Positions 55,948-64,000 of a stretch of DNA of 64,000 nt are shown here, piece by piece; within the stretch, counting starts at the first letter, position 1, and each line of letters starts with the position of its first letter. Source of the stretch: Bradyrhizobium valentinum (GTDB taxonomy: Bacteria; Pseudomonadota; Alphaproteobacteria; Rhizobiales; Xanthobacteraceae); assembly GCF_001440405.1 (NCBI RefSeq), contig NZ_LLXX01000047.1, positions 1 through 64,000 of the forward strand, in the 5' to 3' direction. Position numbers and translations under genes: made by a program. The notes under the pieces were generated by a model that saw only the letters and a list, made by a program, of their open reading frames with translations, was not told the origin of the DNA and searched no databases.

Positions 55948-56633
55948 ATGGCGAAAATAGTCGGCATCAGTGGATTCGAGAACTCGATACGCTTCAAGAA
56001 GAAGCATTGGCCGGGCCTGGAAGAACGCGAATACCGAATTTCCCAGGGTCACGATTCGGCTGCGGTGCTGGTGGTCGACGGCAAGATTGTCGCTGGAGCC
56101 GCCGAAGAGCGCTTCAGCCGCAAAAAGCATACCGGTGACTTCCCGATTGGCGCTATCCGCTACTGCCTGGAGACCGCCGGCCTGAAACCCGCCGACATCG
56201 ACGAGATTTCCCACGGCTTTGACTATTCTCCCTACAAAGCCGCCTTCAGGCTGGACCCGACTTCCGCCGAGCAATACAAGGAAGTTTTCTCGCGCGAGAA
56301 ACTGCTTTCGCAAGTGAACCAGCACCTGCCAGGATTCCCCGCCGACAAGGTTCACCACGTCAACCATCATTTGTCCCACGCCGCCAGCGCCTACCACACC
56401 TCCGGAAGGGATGAATGCCTGGTCGTGATCCTCGACGGCATAGGCGAAGTTCACGCCGTCACGGTTTATCACGCGCACGACAACAAGATCGACAAGCTCG
56501 CCGAAATCAACGCTCAGGATTCCATCGGCATCCTCTATTCTACTCTCACGCTGCACCTAGGCTTCGATTTCAACTCCGACGAGCACAAGATCACGGGACT
56601 CGTCCCCTACGGGAATCCCGCTCTTTATCATCA
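55948..56633 (+). pseudogene. Carbamoyltransferase N-terminal fragment
   Basis: ATG at 55948 with GGGAG upstream. MAKIVGISGFENSIRFKKKH, RISQGHDSAAVLVVDGKIVA, AGAAEERFSRKKHTGDFPIG and VHHVNHHLSHAASAYHTSGR are the N-terminal kinase-like lobe of NodU/TobZ-type O-carbamoyltransferases (typically 550-620 residues). Around 56630 the reading collapses and runs on to 56733 without family features, and from 56640 the DNA belongs to an opposite-strand SDR remnant. The YrdC-like catalytic C-terminal half is missing. The nodulation NodU lineage cannot be decided from this part. Confidence 0.85.
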
Positions 56634-56649
56634 TTTCTTTTGCCGTGGA

Positions 56650-57095
56650 GCTGCTCGATGCGACGTCGTCGGCCTCGGGCAAGCGGCGCAGCGCGCTGCG
56701 GCCGGCGATACGCCGGGGTCCGTGGTCCCCTAAGGATCCGGTTAGTTCGGTCTCGACGAAACCAGGCGCGATCGCAACAGTGATGCCGAGCTTGCCGATT
56801 TCGCGGGCCAATGAGCGGCTGAAGACCGACAGGCCGTTGTAGCCGGTCGAAGCGATAATGGAGGAGATGTTGACGATGCCCCCGGCGCCGTCGGACATCC
56901 AACGGCGCACCACGTAGTTGGTCAGAATGATTGGCGACGGCACTTTCAGACGGATCAGCGTCTCGATGTCAGAACTGTGCATGGTGGCCAGCAACCCTTC
57001 AGTGCCGGTCCCGGCGTTGTTGACGAGACCCGTAGATCGCTCCGAAGGCCCCGCGCAGTTCCTTCACGAAGGCATCCCGCTGCGGGTCCGAGCTG
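56650..57095 (-). pseudogene. Short-chain dehydrogenase (FabG-like) fragment lacking active-site loop
   Basis: Reads LLATMHSSDIETLIRLKVPS, IILTNYVVRRWMSDGAGGIV, NISSIIASTGYNGLSVF, then directly SRSLAREIGKLGITVAIAPG and FVETELTGSL. In FabG-type reductases the segment between GYNGLSV and RSLARE contains the catalytic Y-x3-K, which is absent here. The N-terminal Rossmann part is also missing. A frameshift follows near 56700. It follows the ACP remnant on the same strand, the usual order of an ACP-dependent reductase. Confidence 0.82.
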
Positions 57096-57329
57096 GTTGA
57101 GGATCATCCGCTCCAGCGACTTCACCGATTGAAAATTCTCAGGCGTAATCTTGGGTTGAGAAAAGCGTAAGATCGAACTCGGCTTCGGCGCGACTATATC
57201 CATCGAGTCCGGTCCAATATCTATCAGCCGCGACTCCGGATGGACGTCCGCGTTGATCGAGTTCTGCTCAAGGACGCTCCTGACGACGAAAAAAACACGG
57301 TCCTGAATGCTGGCGCTAACGTATTGCAT
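57096..57329 (-). pseudogene. Acyl carrier protein, damaged
   Basis: Start ATG at 57329. VSASIQDRVFFVVRSVLEQN and INADVHPESRLIDIGPDSMD contain the phosphopantetheine serine (DSM). About 10 codons in helix II-III are then lost with a frame change (IVAPKPSSILRFSQPK), and TPENFQSVKSLERMILNQLG resumes the ACP. A deletion and a compensating shift have damaged helix III, so a working ACP is unlikely. Confidence 0.78.
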
Positions 57330-57570
57330 TTCAACCCCACCCATCGCGTGACGTCGCACGATCGTCATCGATGCGAAGATACCTGACTGCAACTTAGGTC
57401 AACGGTTCTACTTCGGAGGTACCTCGCCCGGAAGCGCATTGGTCATTGACATCCACCTTTGCGCCGCCGACTCCGTAGGCGCCGTCGGTTAGCTTCTCGC
57501 CCTCGAATTTGCGCGGCATTCATCTCGACGCGATGCGGATCGTCCGACCATTAATGGGAGGCTTTGGGCT

Positions 57571-57813
57571 ATGAACGTGCAGGAAGCCCAGTTCCGCAAC
57601 TTCGCCCCGGAAAGCAGCCGAGTACAATTCCGTTCCGACCGCGCCTCATTCCGGCAGCGCGCGGCCGCCGTCGCAGAGGCTGCTGCGACGGAGGTCGAAG
57701 CCGTGGACCGCGCGGCGCGCTTTCCGCGAAAGGCCATCGATGCGGCGCGCAAGCAGAGGCTTCTGGGCACCCTGATCACGATCGCCCGTCGGAGACAAGC
57801 ACAATCAATTTGA
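57571..57813 (+). pseudogene. Acyl-CoA dehydrogenase N-terminal fragment
   Basis: MNVQEAQFRNFAPESSRVQF and FRQRAAAVAEAAATEVEAVD, then RAARFPRKAIDAARKQRLLG, look like the first helices of an acyl-CoA dehydrogenase (usually about 380 residues). The reading stops after about 80 residues, 15 bases before the GNAT start. Only the N-terminus remains, so no enzyme can be made. Confidence 0.65.
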
Positions 57814-57828
57814 CGGTGAGTGAGAAGC

Positions 57829-58989
57829 ATGGCCAAGTTGGCTGTTCTAGAGCCTGAGAAGCAGGCCGCGTCGTTCCGCGTAGAGTTTGTCCGCGACTGG
57901 ACCGAAGCCTCGGCGCGCTGGGGCAACGGGGGCGACGCCACGGTCTTTCAACACAGGCACTGGCTCGATGCGTGGTACCGCGCCTTCGATACCGTCAATC
58001 CCGTGATTGCCATCATCAGCGACACGAGTACGCAGCGCGATGTCGCGCTCGTTCCGCTGGTGTGCCGCAATCAACACGGCGTTCGTTCGGTCGAGTTCGC
58101 CGATCTGGGCCTGAGCGACTACAACGCGCCGATACTGGCGTCCAATGCGCCGTATGTTGCCGCAAGCCTGCGCACGATCGGTTCCGCGCTGTTGGCGGCA
58201 TTGCGCCAATTGCCTGATCGTCCCGATCTGATCCGGCTGAAAAAGATGCCGCTTGAAATCCGTGGGCGTCCCAATCCGTTGGCGGAGATCGAGGGGGCCG
58301 GATCCTGCTCGATGAACGGAAATCTCGTCGAACTCGGTGACGATTTCGAGGTCTATCGCGCCTCGATCCGCAAAATACAGATGCCGCGGTGCTGGCGCGT
58401 CTTTACCCGCCATCCCGGAGCCCGATTTGAAATCGTCACCACCGTCGACGAAGCGCTGCGGATTCTCGATGTGATGGATCGCCAACAGCACAAGCGCATG
58501 AAGCAGTTGGGAGAGAAATTCATTCTCGACGAACCCCGTCGCGCGAAGTTCTATCGCGACGTCGTCAGTCGCGGTCTCGCGGAAGGCTACGCCGTCGTTT
58601 CGGCGTTGATCTGCGACGACGGCGTCGTGGCCACCACCCTGGGACTCAGGCACGGCCCGCACTATTCTCTGCTGCGGAACACCAACGCCGGGGAGCAGTG
58701 GTCCAATTTCTCACCGAGCCGGCTTTGCATCGAGCGGACGATGGCCGCCTTGCACGGGCAAGGTGTGCGGCACTTTGATTTCAGCATCGGCAATTACGAT
58801 TACAAGCGGCGTTTTGGCGCGGAACCTCTTCGATTGACGGATGTCGGTATCGCCCTTTCCTGGCGCGGCATGCCCTATGTGCTGCGCGACCACGCCGTGG
58901 AGCGACTGCGTCGCTATCCGCGGCTCGCCGGAAAGGTTCGGCGCGCGGCCGGCAGTTTTGCAGCGGTCAAAAAACTCTGGGCACGGTGA
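57829..58989 (+). CDS. GNAT/FemAB-like acyltransferase (BioF2-like), intact
   Basis: A 386-residue two-lobed GNAT/FemAB-type acyltransferase (PF13480-like). The ATG at 57829 was preferred to a GTG three codons upstream. FQHRHWLDAWYRAFDTVNPV, ALVPLVCRNQHGVRSVEFAD and GLSDYNAPIL form the first lobe. VFTRHPGARFEIVTTVDEAL, YAVVSALICDDGVVATTLGL, YSLLRNTNAGEQWSNFSPSR and HFDFSIGNYDYKRRFGAEPL are the second lobe. It is the only complete gene in a block of acyl-pathway ruins. Its acceptor is unknown; cell-wall or glycan acylation are possibilities. Confidence 0.8.
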   Translation: MAKLAVLEPEKQAASFRVEFVRDWTEASARWGNGGDATVFQHRHWLDAWYRAFDTVNPVIAIISDTSTQRDVALVPLVCRNQHGVRSVEFADLGLSDYNAPILASNAPYVAASLRTIGSALLAALRQLPDRPDLIRLKKMPLEIRGRPNPLAEIEGAGSCSMNGNLVELGDDFEVYRASIRKIQMPRCWRVFTRHPGARFEIVTTVDEALRILDVMDRQQHKRMKQLGEKFILDEPRRAKFYRDVVSRGLAEGYAVVSALICDDGVVATTLGLRHGPHYSLLRNTNAGEQWSNFSPSRLCIERTMAALHGQGVRHFDFSIGNYDYKRRFGAEPLRLTDVGIALSWRGMPYVLRDHAVERLRRYPRLAGKVRRAAGSFAAVKKLWAR

Positions 58990-59039
58990 CGGTTTCGCGG
59001 CCCTTACGCCGCAGCAGCCGGCAAGACCTACTGGCCTGA

Positions 59040-59930
59040 AAACGGTGCACGATATCGGTACACAGGGTTCGATCGGACCTCCGCCACGTTGCCGAGCAAG
59101 TCTTCCCTGGGATTTCGATTTCCGCGACAATCTCCGACGTCTCAGCCTCTGGTACACGTCTACGCCGACCCGAATACAATCGAGACTCACTTCCATACGG
59201 ATCTCGCGATCGTCTCGTCAGTGTATCCCTTCGTAAGATCCTGGCTCGAGTTACCGGTCGTCGGACGTGAGCGCGGTGAGTGGATCTAAGCCGTGGCGAA
59301 AGCTAGGGAAGCGGTGCACGCGTGGCCCGAGCGGCGCGTTACCAGCGCTGATGCCATGCGGTTGCGGCCGTCGCCAAGCTGTTCAGGGCGGATGGTATCG
59401 TGACGGCCGACTCCGACGACTTCGCCGCCTGGATGCACTGGATTTTCCGCTTCAAGCCGTCAGCTCGACTGCTCGGCTCCGCCTGCGGCGCGATGGGCAG
59501 CGGTGTTCCTTCTGCTTTGAGCGCAGGCCTTCGTCATCCGGATCGTCAGGTGATCGCGTTCTGCGGCGACGGCGGTTTCCTGATGACCGGAAACGAGTTG
59601 GCGACTGCCGTGGCCCGCCAGCTCAATATCAAGATCGTGATCTCCAACAACCAATCATACGGCACCATCCGTTCGCATCGGGAGAGAGCATTTCCGAAAC
59701 GTCCTTGGGGTACGGACCTATCCAACCCCGACTGGTAGCCCTTGCCCGCGCATTCGGCGCGCAGGGCTACACGATCACGAACGCAGCGCAGGCTGCCGAG
59801 GTCTTCGCCGAAGTGATGTCGGCGAACGGTCCCGTTGTGATCGAAGTCCGATCTGATCTACGCCAAACAATCGATCGATCCCTCGTTGCCGCGTCTGGCT
59901 GACGCCGCAGAGTGGCTGATAGTCTGCACT
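59040..59930 (+). pseudogene. Thiamine-diphosphate enzyme (acetolactate-synthase-like), C-terminal part
   Basis: The middle domain (TSQPLVHVYADPNTIETHFH, TDLAIVSSVYPFVRSWLELP) and the TPP-binding domain (LGSACGAMGSGVPSALSAGL, VIAFCGDGGFLMTGNELATA, KIVISNNQSYGTIRSHRE) are recognised. The GDG-x-N metal motif is present. Frame shifts occur near 59290, 59725 and 59850, and the N-terminal third is missing. It is not functional. Confidence 0.82.
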
Positions 59931-60273
59931 CTCAAGAGCGGAGCAACGAAGGCGGCAGCGCGACTGGTCAACGGCTTTAGGCCGCTCTTCCTCAACTAAT
60001 CTCAACAACGCTCTACCCTCAGCACCAGACAGAGATAAGGATTTCTCGCACTGTCGCTTCATCTCAAGTTGGATCGGCGTGAGGTGCCTCTTTGGAGGTA
60101 ACCCGCATTGAGCGGCCCGTTGGACACGGCGCTCAGCTAATTACTGGCTAAGTAGCTTCTTCTTTCCTTTTGCGATAATTTGATTGTGGCTCCCGGAAGA
60201 ATAACAGCCGCTGCTAGCGTCACCGAAACTGTTTTGAAGACGTGCATCCTTATTCAATCCATGGAGATCGTCG
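59931..60273. other. Gap without recognisable gene
   Basis: The 343 bases show no coding motif on either strand. Confidence 0.4.
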
Positions 60274-60606
60274 ATGCCGCTTGCGCTAATTGAAACCGGC
60301 CATTGCAATGTGGATCTCAAGCCGTCGCCGATCGAGCCATCCTGGATCCTCGAGGGAAATCCGAAAGGCCTGCTCGCACGTGCTGTCGACCAGCACATGC
60401 GGCACTACCACGACCCCGACCGCCAGACTCTTTCGTTCGGACTGGGCTACGCCGTTCGCGCCATCAACAAGCTCAAGCGGATGTTCTTTGTCCCCGGCGG
60501 GCATCCCTCCGCGCCACAACGGGACCCTACCCCACTCCATGATCTTATGGGCAAGCCTACTCGCGACCACTTTTCGGAACCGCGCAAAACACACAACGTG
60601 AACTGA
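60274..60606 (+). pseudogene. Cupin-domain protein, N-terminus only
   Basis: MPLALIETGHCNVDLKPSPI and EPSWILEGNPKG are the beginning of a small EutQ/COG3450-like cupin. After about 30 residues the correct continuation (LSTSTCGTTTT-like) is in another frame and soon becomes unrecognisable. The cupin metal-binding motifs are absent. It looks like another broken enzyme of the neighbouring acyl block. Confidence 0.55.
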
Positions 60607-60649
60607 TGTCTCTAATGTCTTCCTGTTCGATTTGGGAGCCATTGTCTGA

Positions 60650-61243
60650 ATGCCATCTTGCTCTACCAAGATCGTGCTACTTATCGATGGCCCCAATCTT
60701 TATGCGGCCAGCAAGACGCTGGGTTTTGATGTGGATTACAAGCGATTGCTCAAGGAGTTCCAAAGTCGCGGCACGGTACTTCGCGCGTTCTACTACAACG
60801 CGATCATCGAGGATCAGGAATATTCATCGATCCGGCCGTTGATCGATTGGCTCGACTATAACGGTTATACCGTAGTCACCAAAACGACGAGGGAGTTCAC
60901 CGACACCAGCAGCCATCGCAAGCTGAAGGGCAGCATGGACATCAAACTCGCTGTTGATGCCATGGAGCTTGCCGAGCATATCGATCAGATGATTCTGTTC
61001 TCAGGTGACGGCGACTTCCGCCCATTGGTGGAGGCGATCCAACGTCGAGGCGTTCGCGTTACCGTCGTCTCAACCATTGCCACCCATCCTCCGATGATTG
61101 CCGATGAACTTCGGCGTCAGGCCGACGCTTTCATCGACCTCGTGGATTTGAAGCCCAAGCTTGGCCGTGACCCGTCCGAGCGGCCAGCCCCGCGCGAGGC
61201 ACGCCATCCCACGTTATCCTTGCAACGCGACCACCACGGCTGA
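60650..61243 (+). CDS. NYN-domain (PIN-like) putative RNase
   Basis: A 197-residue protein of the LabA/DUF88 NYN family. KIVLLIDGPNLYAASKTLGF gives the first catalytic aspartate, KGSMDIKLAVDAMELAEHID the second, and ILFSGDGDFRPLVEAIQRRG the third acidic cluster. This is the PIN-like metal-dependent RNase fold, and all key acidic residues are present. The C-terminal 30 residues are basic. Relatives are widespread single-copy genes in Bradyrhizobium. Its link to the surrounding glycan genes is unknown. Confidence 0.9.
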   Translation: MPSCSTKIVLLIDGPNLYAASKTLGFDVDYKRLLKEFQSRGTVLRAFYYNAIIEDQEYSSIRPLIDWLDYNGYTVVTKTTREFTDTSSHRKLKGSMDIKLAVDAMELAEHIDQMILFSGDGDFRPLVEAIQRRGVRVTVVSTIATHPPMIADELRRQADAFIDLVDLKPKLGRDPSERPAPREARHPTLSLQRDHHG

Positions 61244-61597
61244 CAACATTCTTCAATAATCAAGTCTGAATCCAAACGGCGGCGACCCGCGGGTGACGGA
61301 CGACTGATGGCGAGTATGATACGGCAGGATGCACGTTTGACAGCCTAGGCCGCGTACACATAAAAGTCCATTCGTGTCCCCTTTGCCCCTGAAGCGACGC
61401 GGTCGTTGCAAGCAGCGAGTTGTCGCGATGGGCCAAGTTCCGACATAACCGTTCGCGCGAACGCGCTCCCGCCGGCCGGTAGTGGTCTTCTGTCGTGCAA
61501 CTAAGTTCAGGGGTAAGCATGATCGACGTTGGGCGCCGGCGCCCAACTCTATTCTGCATATCTGCGCGCCAAGTTGCGCTTGCTGGCGTGCAGCCGA
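61244..61597. other. Gap without recognisable gene
   Basis: The 354 bases between the convergent NYN and glyA-like genes hold only short frames. No clear terminator was found. Confidence 0.4.
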
Positions 61598-62878
61598 TCA
61601 GTTCGGTTCGGACCTAGACACCACGCCTGGAACAGGAAAAGCTCGGCACATTTCAACGCACTCTGACCTGAGGCGCGCGACAACCACATCGTCTCCGTTC
61701 GCCTGCAGAGCCGCCGCAATGAACTCGCCGATACGAAGCATTTCGGATTCTCCCATGCCTCGCGTGGTCGCCGCCGGTGTCCCAAGGCGAATACCGCTCG
61801 GCCTGAGCGGCGGACGCGGATCGTCTGGAATAACTTGCTTGTTCGTGGTGATGGCTATGGCATCGAGCACGTCCTCGGCTGCTCGCCCGTCCAGTCCGAC
61901 AGACGCTACCGTATCGACGATCATCATGTGATTGTCCGTCCCGTCCGTGACCAGCTTCATCCCGCGCTCCATCAGCGCGCCGGCAAGAACCTTCGCGTTG
62001 CGCAAAACCTGCTGGGCGTAAACCTGGAAATCCGAGGTCGCCGCCTTCTTGAGCGTCACGGCAATCCCGGCCACGACGTTCATGTGAGGTCCGCCCTGTA
62101 AACCGGGAAAGACGGAAGCATCGATCCGACCGGCATTTTCTTTCCGGCATAGGATGATTCCGCCACGGGGGCCGCGCAGCGTCTTGTGGGATGTCGTCGT
62201 CATAACGTCGAAGCCGGCATCAAGCGGATTGCGCATAACATTCGCGGCAACCAATCCGCCATAGTGGCTCACATCAGCCATCGTGAGCGCACCAACTTCG
62301 TCGGCGATGCTCTTGAATGCCACATAGTCCAGGTCGCGCGGATAGGAGCTGTAGCCGCACAACACCATCTTCGGACGCGCTTCACGGGCAATCGCGCGCA
62401 ATTCGTTGAAATCTATCGCGCCGCCGTTTGACGGGCCCGTCTTGTAGCGAATGAAGTTGAACAAACGCCCCATGTGGGACACCGGCGCGCCGTGGGTGAG
62501 ATGACCGCCATGGGACAGGTCCATGGCGAGAATGGTGTCGCCGGGCTTCAATAGGCCGAGATAGACGGCCTGATTCATCGGTGATCCGGAAAGAGGCTGA
62601 ACGTTGGCGTGCTCGGCACGAAAAACCGAGCAGGCCCGCTGGCGTGCGAGGTTCTCGATTTTGTCCGTATACTGCTGGCCGCCGTAGTACCTGCGTCCCG
62701 GATATCCCTCGGAATATCTATTGGTGAAGACCGAACCGAGCAGTTCAAGCACCTCCGGGTACGTGTAATTCTCAGACGGAATCAGTTCGACGCCGTCCTG
62801 TTGACGGCTCTCTTCCCCTACAAGGGCGGCGGCGATCTCTTGATCGTTGATGGACAGTTCATTGCGAAACGACGGCAT
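61598..62878 (-). CDS. glyA: Serine hydroxymethyltransferase paralogue
   Basis: PLP-dependent aldolase-type enzyme of 426 residues. ATG at 62878 follows GAGGAG by eight bases. VELIPSENYTYPEVLELLGS, NRYSEGYPGRRYYGGQQYTD and DVMTTTSHKTLRGPRGGIIL with the PLP lysine are classic SHMT motifs. The substrate loop reads ANVQPLSGSPMNQAVYLGLL rather than the PHSG-x-QAN form of typical alphaproteobacterial GlyA. LSHGGHLTHGAPVS and CGYSSYPRDLDY also differ. It is therefore probably a second, specialised SHMT-like enzyme. It points away from the NYN gene and is monocistronic. Confidence 0.9.
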   Translation of the reverse strand: MPSFRNELSINDQEIAAALVGEESRQQDGVELIPSENYTYPEVLELLGSVFTNRYSEGYPGRRYYGGQQYTDKIENLARQRACSVFRAEHANVQPLSGSPMNQAVYLGLLKPGDTILAMDLSHGGHLTHGAPVSHMGRLFNFIRYKTGPSNGGAIDFNELRAIAREARPKMVLCGYSSYPRDLDYVAFKSIADEVGALTMADVSHYGGLVAANVMRNPLDAGFDVMTTTSHKTLRGPRGGIILCRKENAGRIDASVFPGLQGGPHMNVVAGIAVTLKKAATSDFQVYAQQVLRNAKVLAGALMERGMKLVTDGTDNHMMIVDTVASVGLDGRAAEDVLDAIAITTNKQVIPDDPRPPLRPSGIRLGTPAATTRGMGESEMLRIGEFIAAALQANGDDVVVARLRSECVEMCRAFPVPGVVSRSEPN

Positions 62879-63318
62879 GCTCGGGCTCCTCAACACGCTG
62901 TTTTTCCAGCAGATTGGTCACCCAGGCGATCGGCGTTGGAACCCTTCGCGCTTCACCGTGGTCGATTCCACGTTAGCTCGCCAGTCGCGCGATAGGACGA
63001 ATGAGCACGGAGGCTGTTCGTAAAGGAAAACTTAGTCGACCTGCTGACCTTCCGCAACTACCAGTTCGTGCGGCGCGTTGCGGAAAGGCCTGAGAAAGAG
63101 CGCCCCGAATGGATGTCTAAACTTTCTACGCAGCCCAAGCGAATGGCGCCGGCGGAAGCGAATTCTCAAAAAACTTCCGCGATGGGTCATTTTGATCGAC
63201 TCAGCGAGGGGGCTACCGGCTGTCGTTCGCCCCAGCCCGACAGCGCCGAAGCCGGTCCGAAGCATTGAGCATGGCCGGAGGCCTGTGATTCAAATTCCCA
63301 AACTGGCGGTCTCGAATC
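62879..63318. other. Gap upstream of glyA and before IS5 fragment
   Basis: This ~440-base region should contain the glyA promoter near 62890-62990. 63000-63318 shows weak open frames without motif and may include the IS5 left end. Confidence 0.4.
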
Positions 63319-63540
63319 ATGCGCTATGAACTCGCCGATCATGAATGGGGGTACCATCAAGCCGATGCTGCCTAACAAGCCGCGTGGCGTTCCTCGGGTG
63401 AATGACCGTCGTGTCCTTAACGGTATTTTCTGGGGTCCTGTGATCCGGGCCCCCTGGCGCGATCTGCCGGAAGCGTTTGGCCCGTACACTACTTCCTACA
63501 ACCGCTTCGTTCGCTGGCGGCGGGCTGGTGTCGGGCGGGT
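63319..63540 (+). pseudogene. IS5-family transposase N-terminal fragment
   Basis: MRYELADHEW then, after a one-base shift, IKPMLPNKPRGVPRVNDRRV, LNGIFWGPVIRAPWRDLPEA and FGPYTTSYNRFVRWRRAGV, the beginning of an IS1031-type IS5 transposase. The remainder is missing. Confidence 0.88.
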
Positions 63541-63589
63541 ACCGAGCCTGGCGAAGCACTTGGCGAAGGCGGATCGCGTACGGCAAAAC

Positions 63590-63900
63590 CGTGTGGTTCT
63601 GACACCCGTGGCTGGTGCCAAGTTGCGCGGAGGCGAAGTCAACCCAACCGGGATTGATCAGCCGCTAATCCGCCAGCGACGGAGGCAAGAGGAATTCGTC
63701 TCCGGGGAGAGCACGGCATAAGCCGCAAAACCATTGCGCAGGGAATGCCGGAGTGTTCCGACTGTACCTGTATGCTCGTGTGCGTTCTCTTTGCGCTATT
63801 TGCACACGAGACCGCGGGTGCAGCGTGCACCCGGCATTCCCTGCACCCCCCGATTTCGAGGGTGGCACCTGACAAGGCTCGGACGCTCATCGCGCCGCGG
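63590..63900. repeat. Interspersed palindromic repeat of Bradyrhizobium type
   Basis: A roughly 310-base non-coding unit with nested palindromes. gcagggaatgccgg at 63738-63751 pairs with ccggcattccctgc at 63831-63844. Inside this cgggtgca/tgcacccg (63815-63833) forms a hairpin with loop gcg. Such elements are multi-copy in Bradyrhizobium genomes (recalled). Its leftward reading (RECRVHAAPAVSC) is an artefact of the repeat. Confidence 0.7.
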
Positions 63901-64000
63901 GAACGCAGACCTGTATCCGGCTTCCGGAGGGGAATCGGCGGTTGACTCGGGAACCGCCAGCAATCAGAAAAAGTCCTGAAAAATGAATGGCAAACATAAA

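Noticed and set aside
55948..56633. nodU nodulation gene
   Set aside because: Only the N-terminal half is present and there are no other nod genes; the carbamoyltransferase family is broad.
61244..61597. Start of an adenylate-cyclase or ABC-type gene
   Set aside because: A faint resemblance of leftward readings to common Bradyrhizobium non-coding repeats; too weak to call.
63590..63900. CRISPR array
   Set aside because: The inverted repeats are nested palindromes, not regularly spaced direct repeats.

Overview
The window looks like an accessory, IS-riddled surface-polysaccharide locus from a high-GC alphaproteobacterium, most probably Bradyrhizobium or a close relative. That assignment rests on recognised features rather than a search: Bradyrhizobium-type ERF and YqaJ recombination-gene remnants, IS66/IS3/IS21/IS5 fragments of rhizobial type, rhizobial ExoF- and ExoP-like proteins, and a terminal interspersed palindromic repeat of a kind common in Bradyrhizobium. 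I saw no tRNA, rRNA or CRISPR array.

Layout. 1-1954: decayed fragments (ERF annealing protein, thioesterase-like hydrolase). 2161-7372: polysaccharide export and assembly genes (UDP-glucose dehydrogenase, ExoF-like exporter, truncated initiating sugar transferase, chain-length protein lacking its kinase half). 7376-10170: IS66 debris around a methyltransferase. 10144-15103 (minus strand): O-antigen-polymerase-like protein, GT4 glycosyltransferase, asparagine synthetase. 15104-18780: duplicated asnB 5' DNA, IS fragments, two methyltransferases. 20334-23836 (minus): FkbM methyltransferase, MurJ-like flippase, truncated Wzx-like flippase. 24200-26756: decayed IS3 element, broken tyrosine recombinase, methyltransferase. 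27182-31278: heparin-lyase-like gene, DUF354 pseudogene, methyltransferase. 31945-36343 (minus operon): AlgD/WbpA-like dehydrogenase, GT4, deacetylase-like protein. 36969-42598 (plus operon): Gfo/Idh/MocA oxidoreductase, sugar transferase, DegT aminotransferase, hexapeptide acyltransferase, GT4, FkbM. 43340-45568: polysaccharide deacetylase and GT4. 45760-46900: broken IS21. 47318-53985: large lyase-like secreted protein with its own type I secretion ABC transporter and HlyD adaptor, followed by the wreck of a second copy. 54874-60606: methyltransferase, then truncated carbamoyltransferase, SDR, ACP, acyl-CoA dehydrogenase, thiamine-diphosphate enzyme and cupin around one intact GNAT/FemAB-like gene. 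60650-64000: NYN-domain protein, serine hydroxymethyltransferase paralogue, IS5 fragment, interspersed repeat.

How the genes may fit together. The two divergent operons at 31945-42598 resemble a nucleotide-sugar module: a 6-dehydrogenase, a 3-dehydrogenase-type oxidoreductase, an aminotransferase and a hexapeptide acyltransferase are the enzyme classes that build UDP-diacetamido-uronic acids (WbpA/B/E/D). They sit beside an initiating sugar transferase and glycosyltransferases. Eight methyltransferases across the window suggest a heavily methylated glycan. Polymerase, flippase, chain-length and outer-membrane export proteins would complete a Wzx/Wzy-type pathway, but several of these parts are truncated. 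The type I system with a lyase-like cargo probably trims or modifies the polymer outside the cell. The 55.9-60.6 kb remnants, with the hydrolase fragment at 1.2-1.9 kb, look like the ruins of an ACP-dependent acyl pathway.

All functions come from reading sequence and family knowledge; no database search was run.
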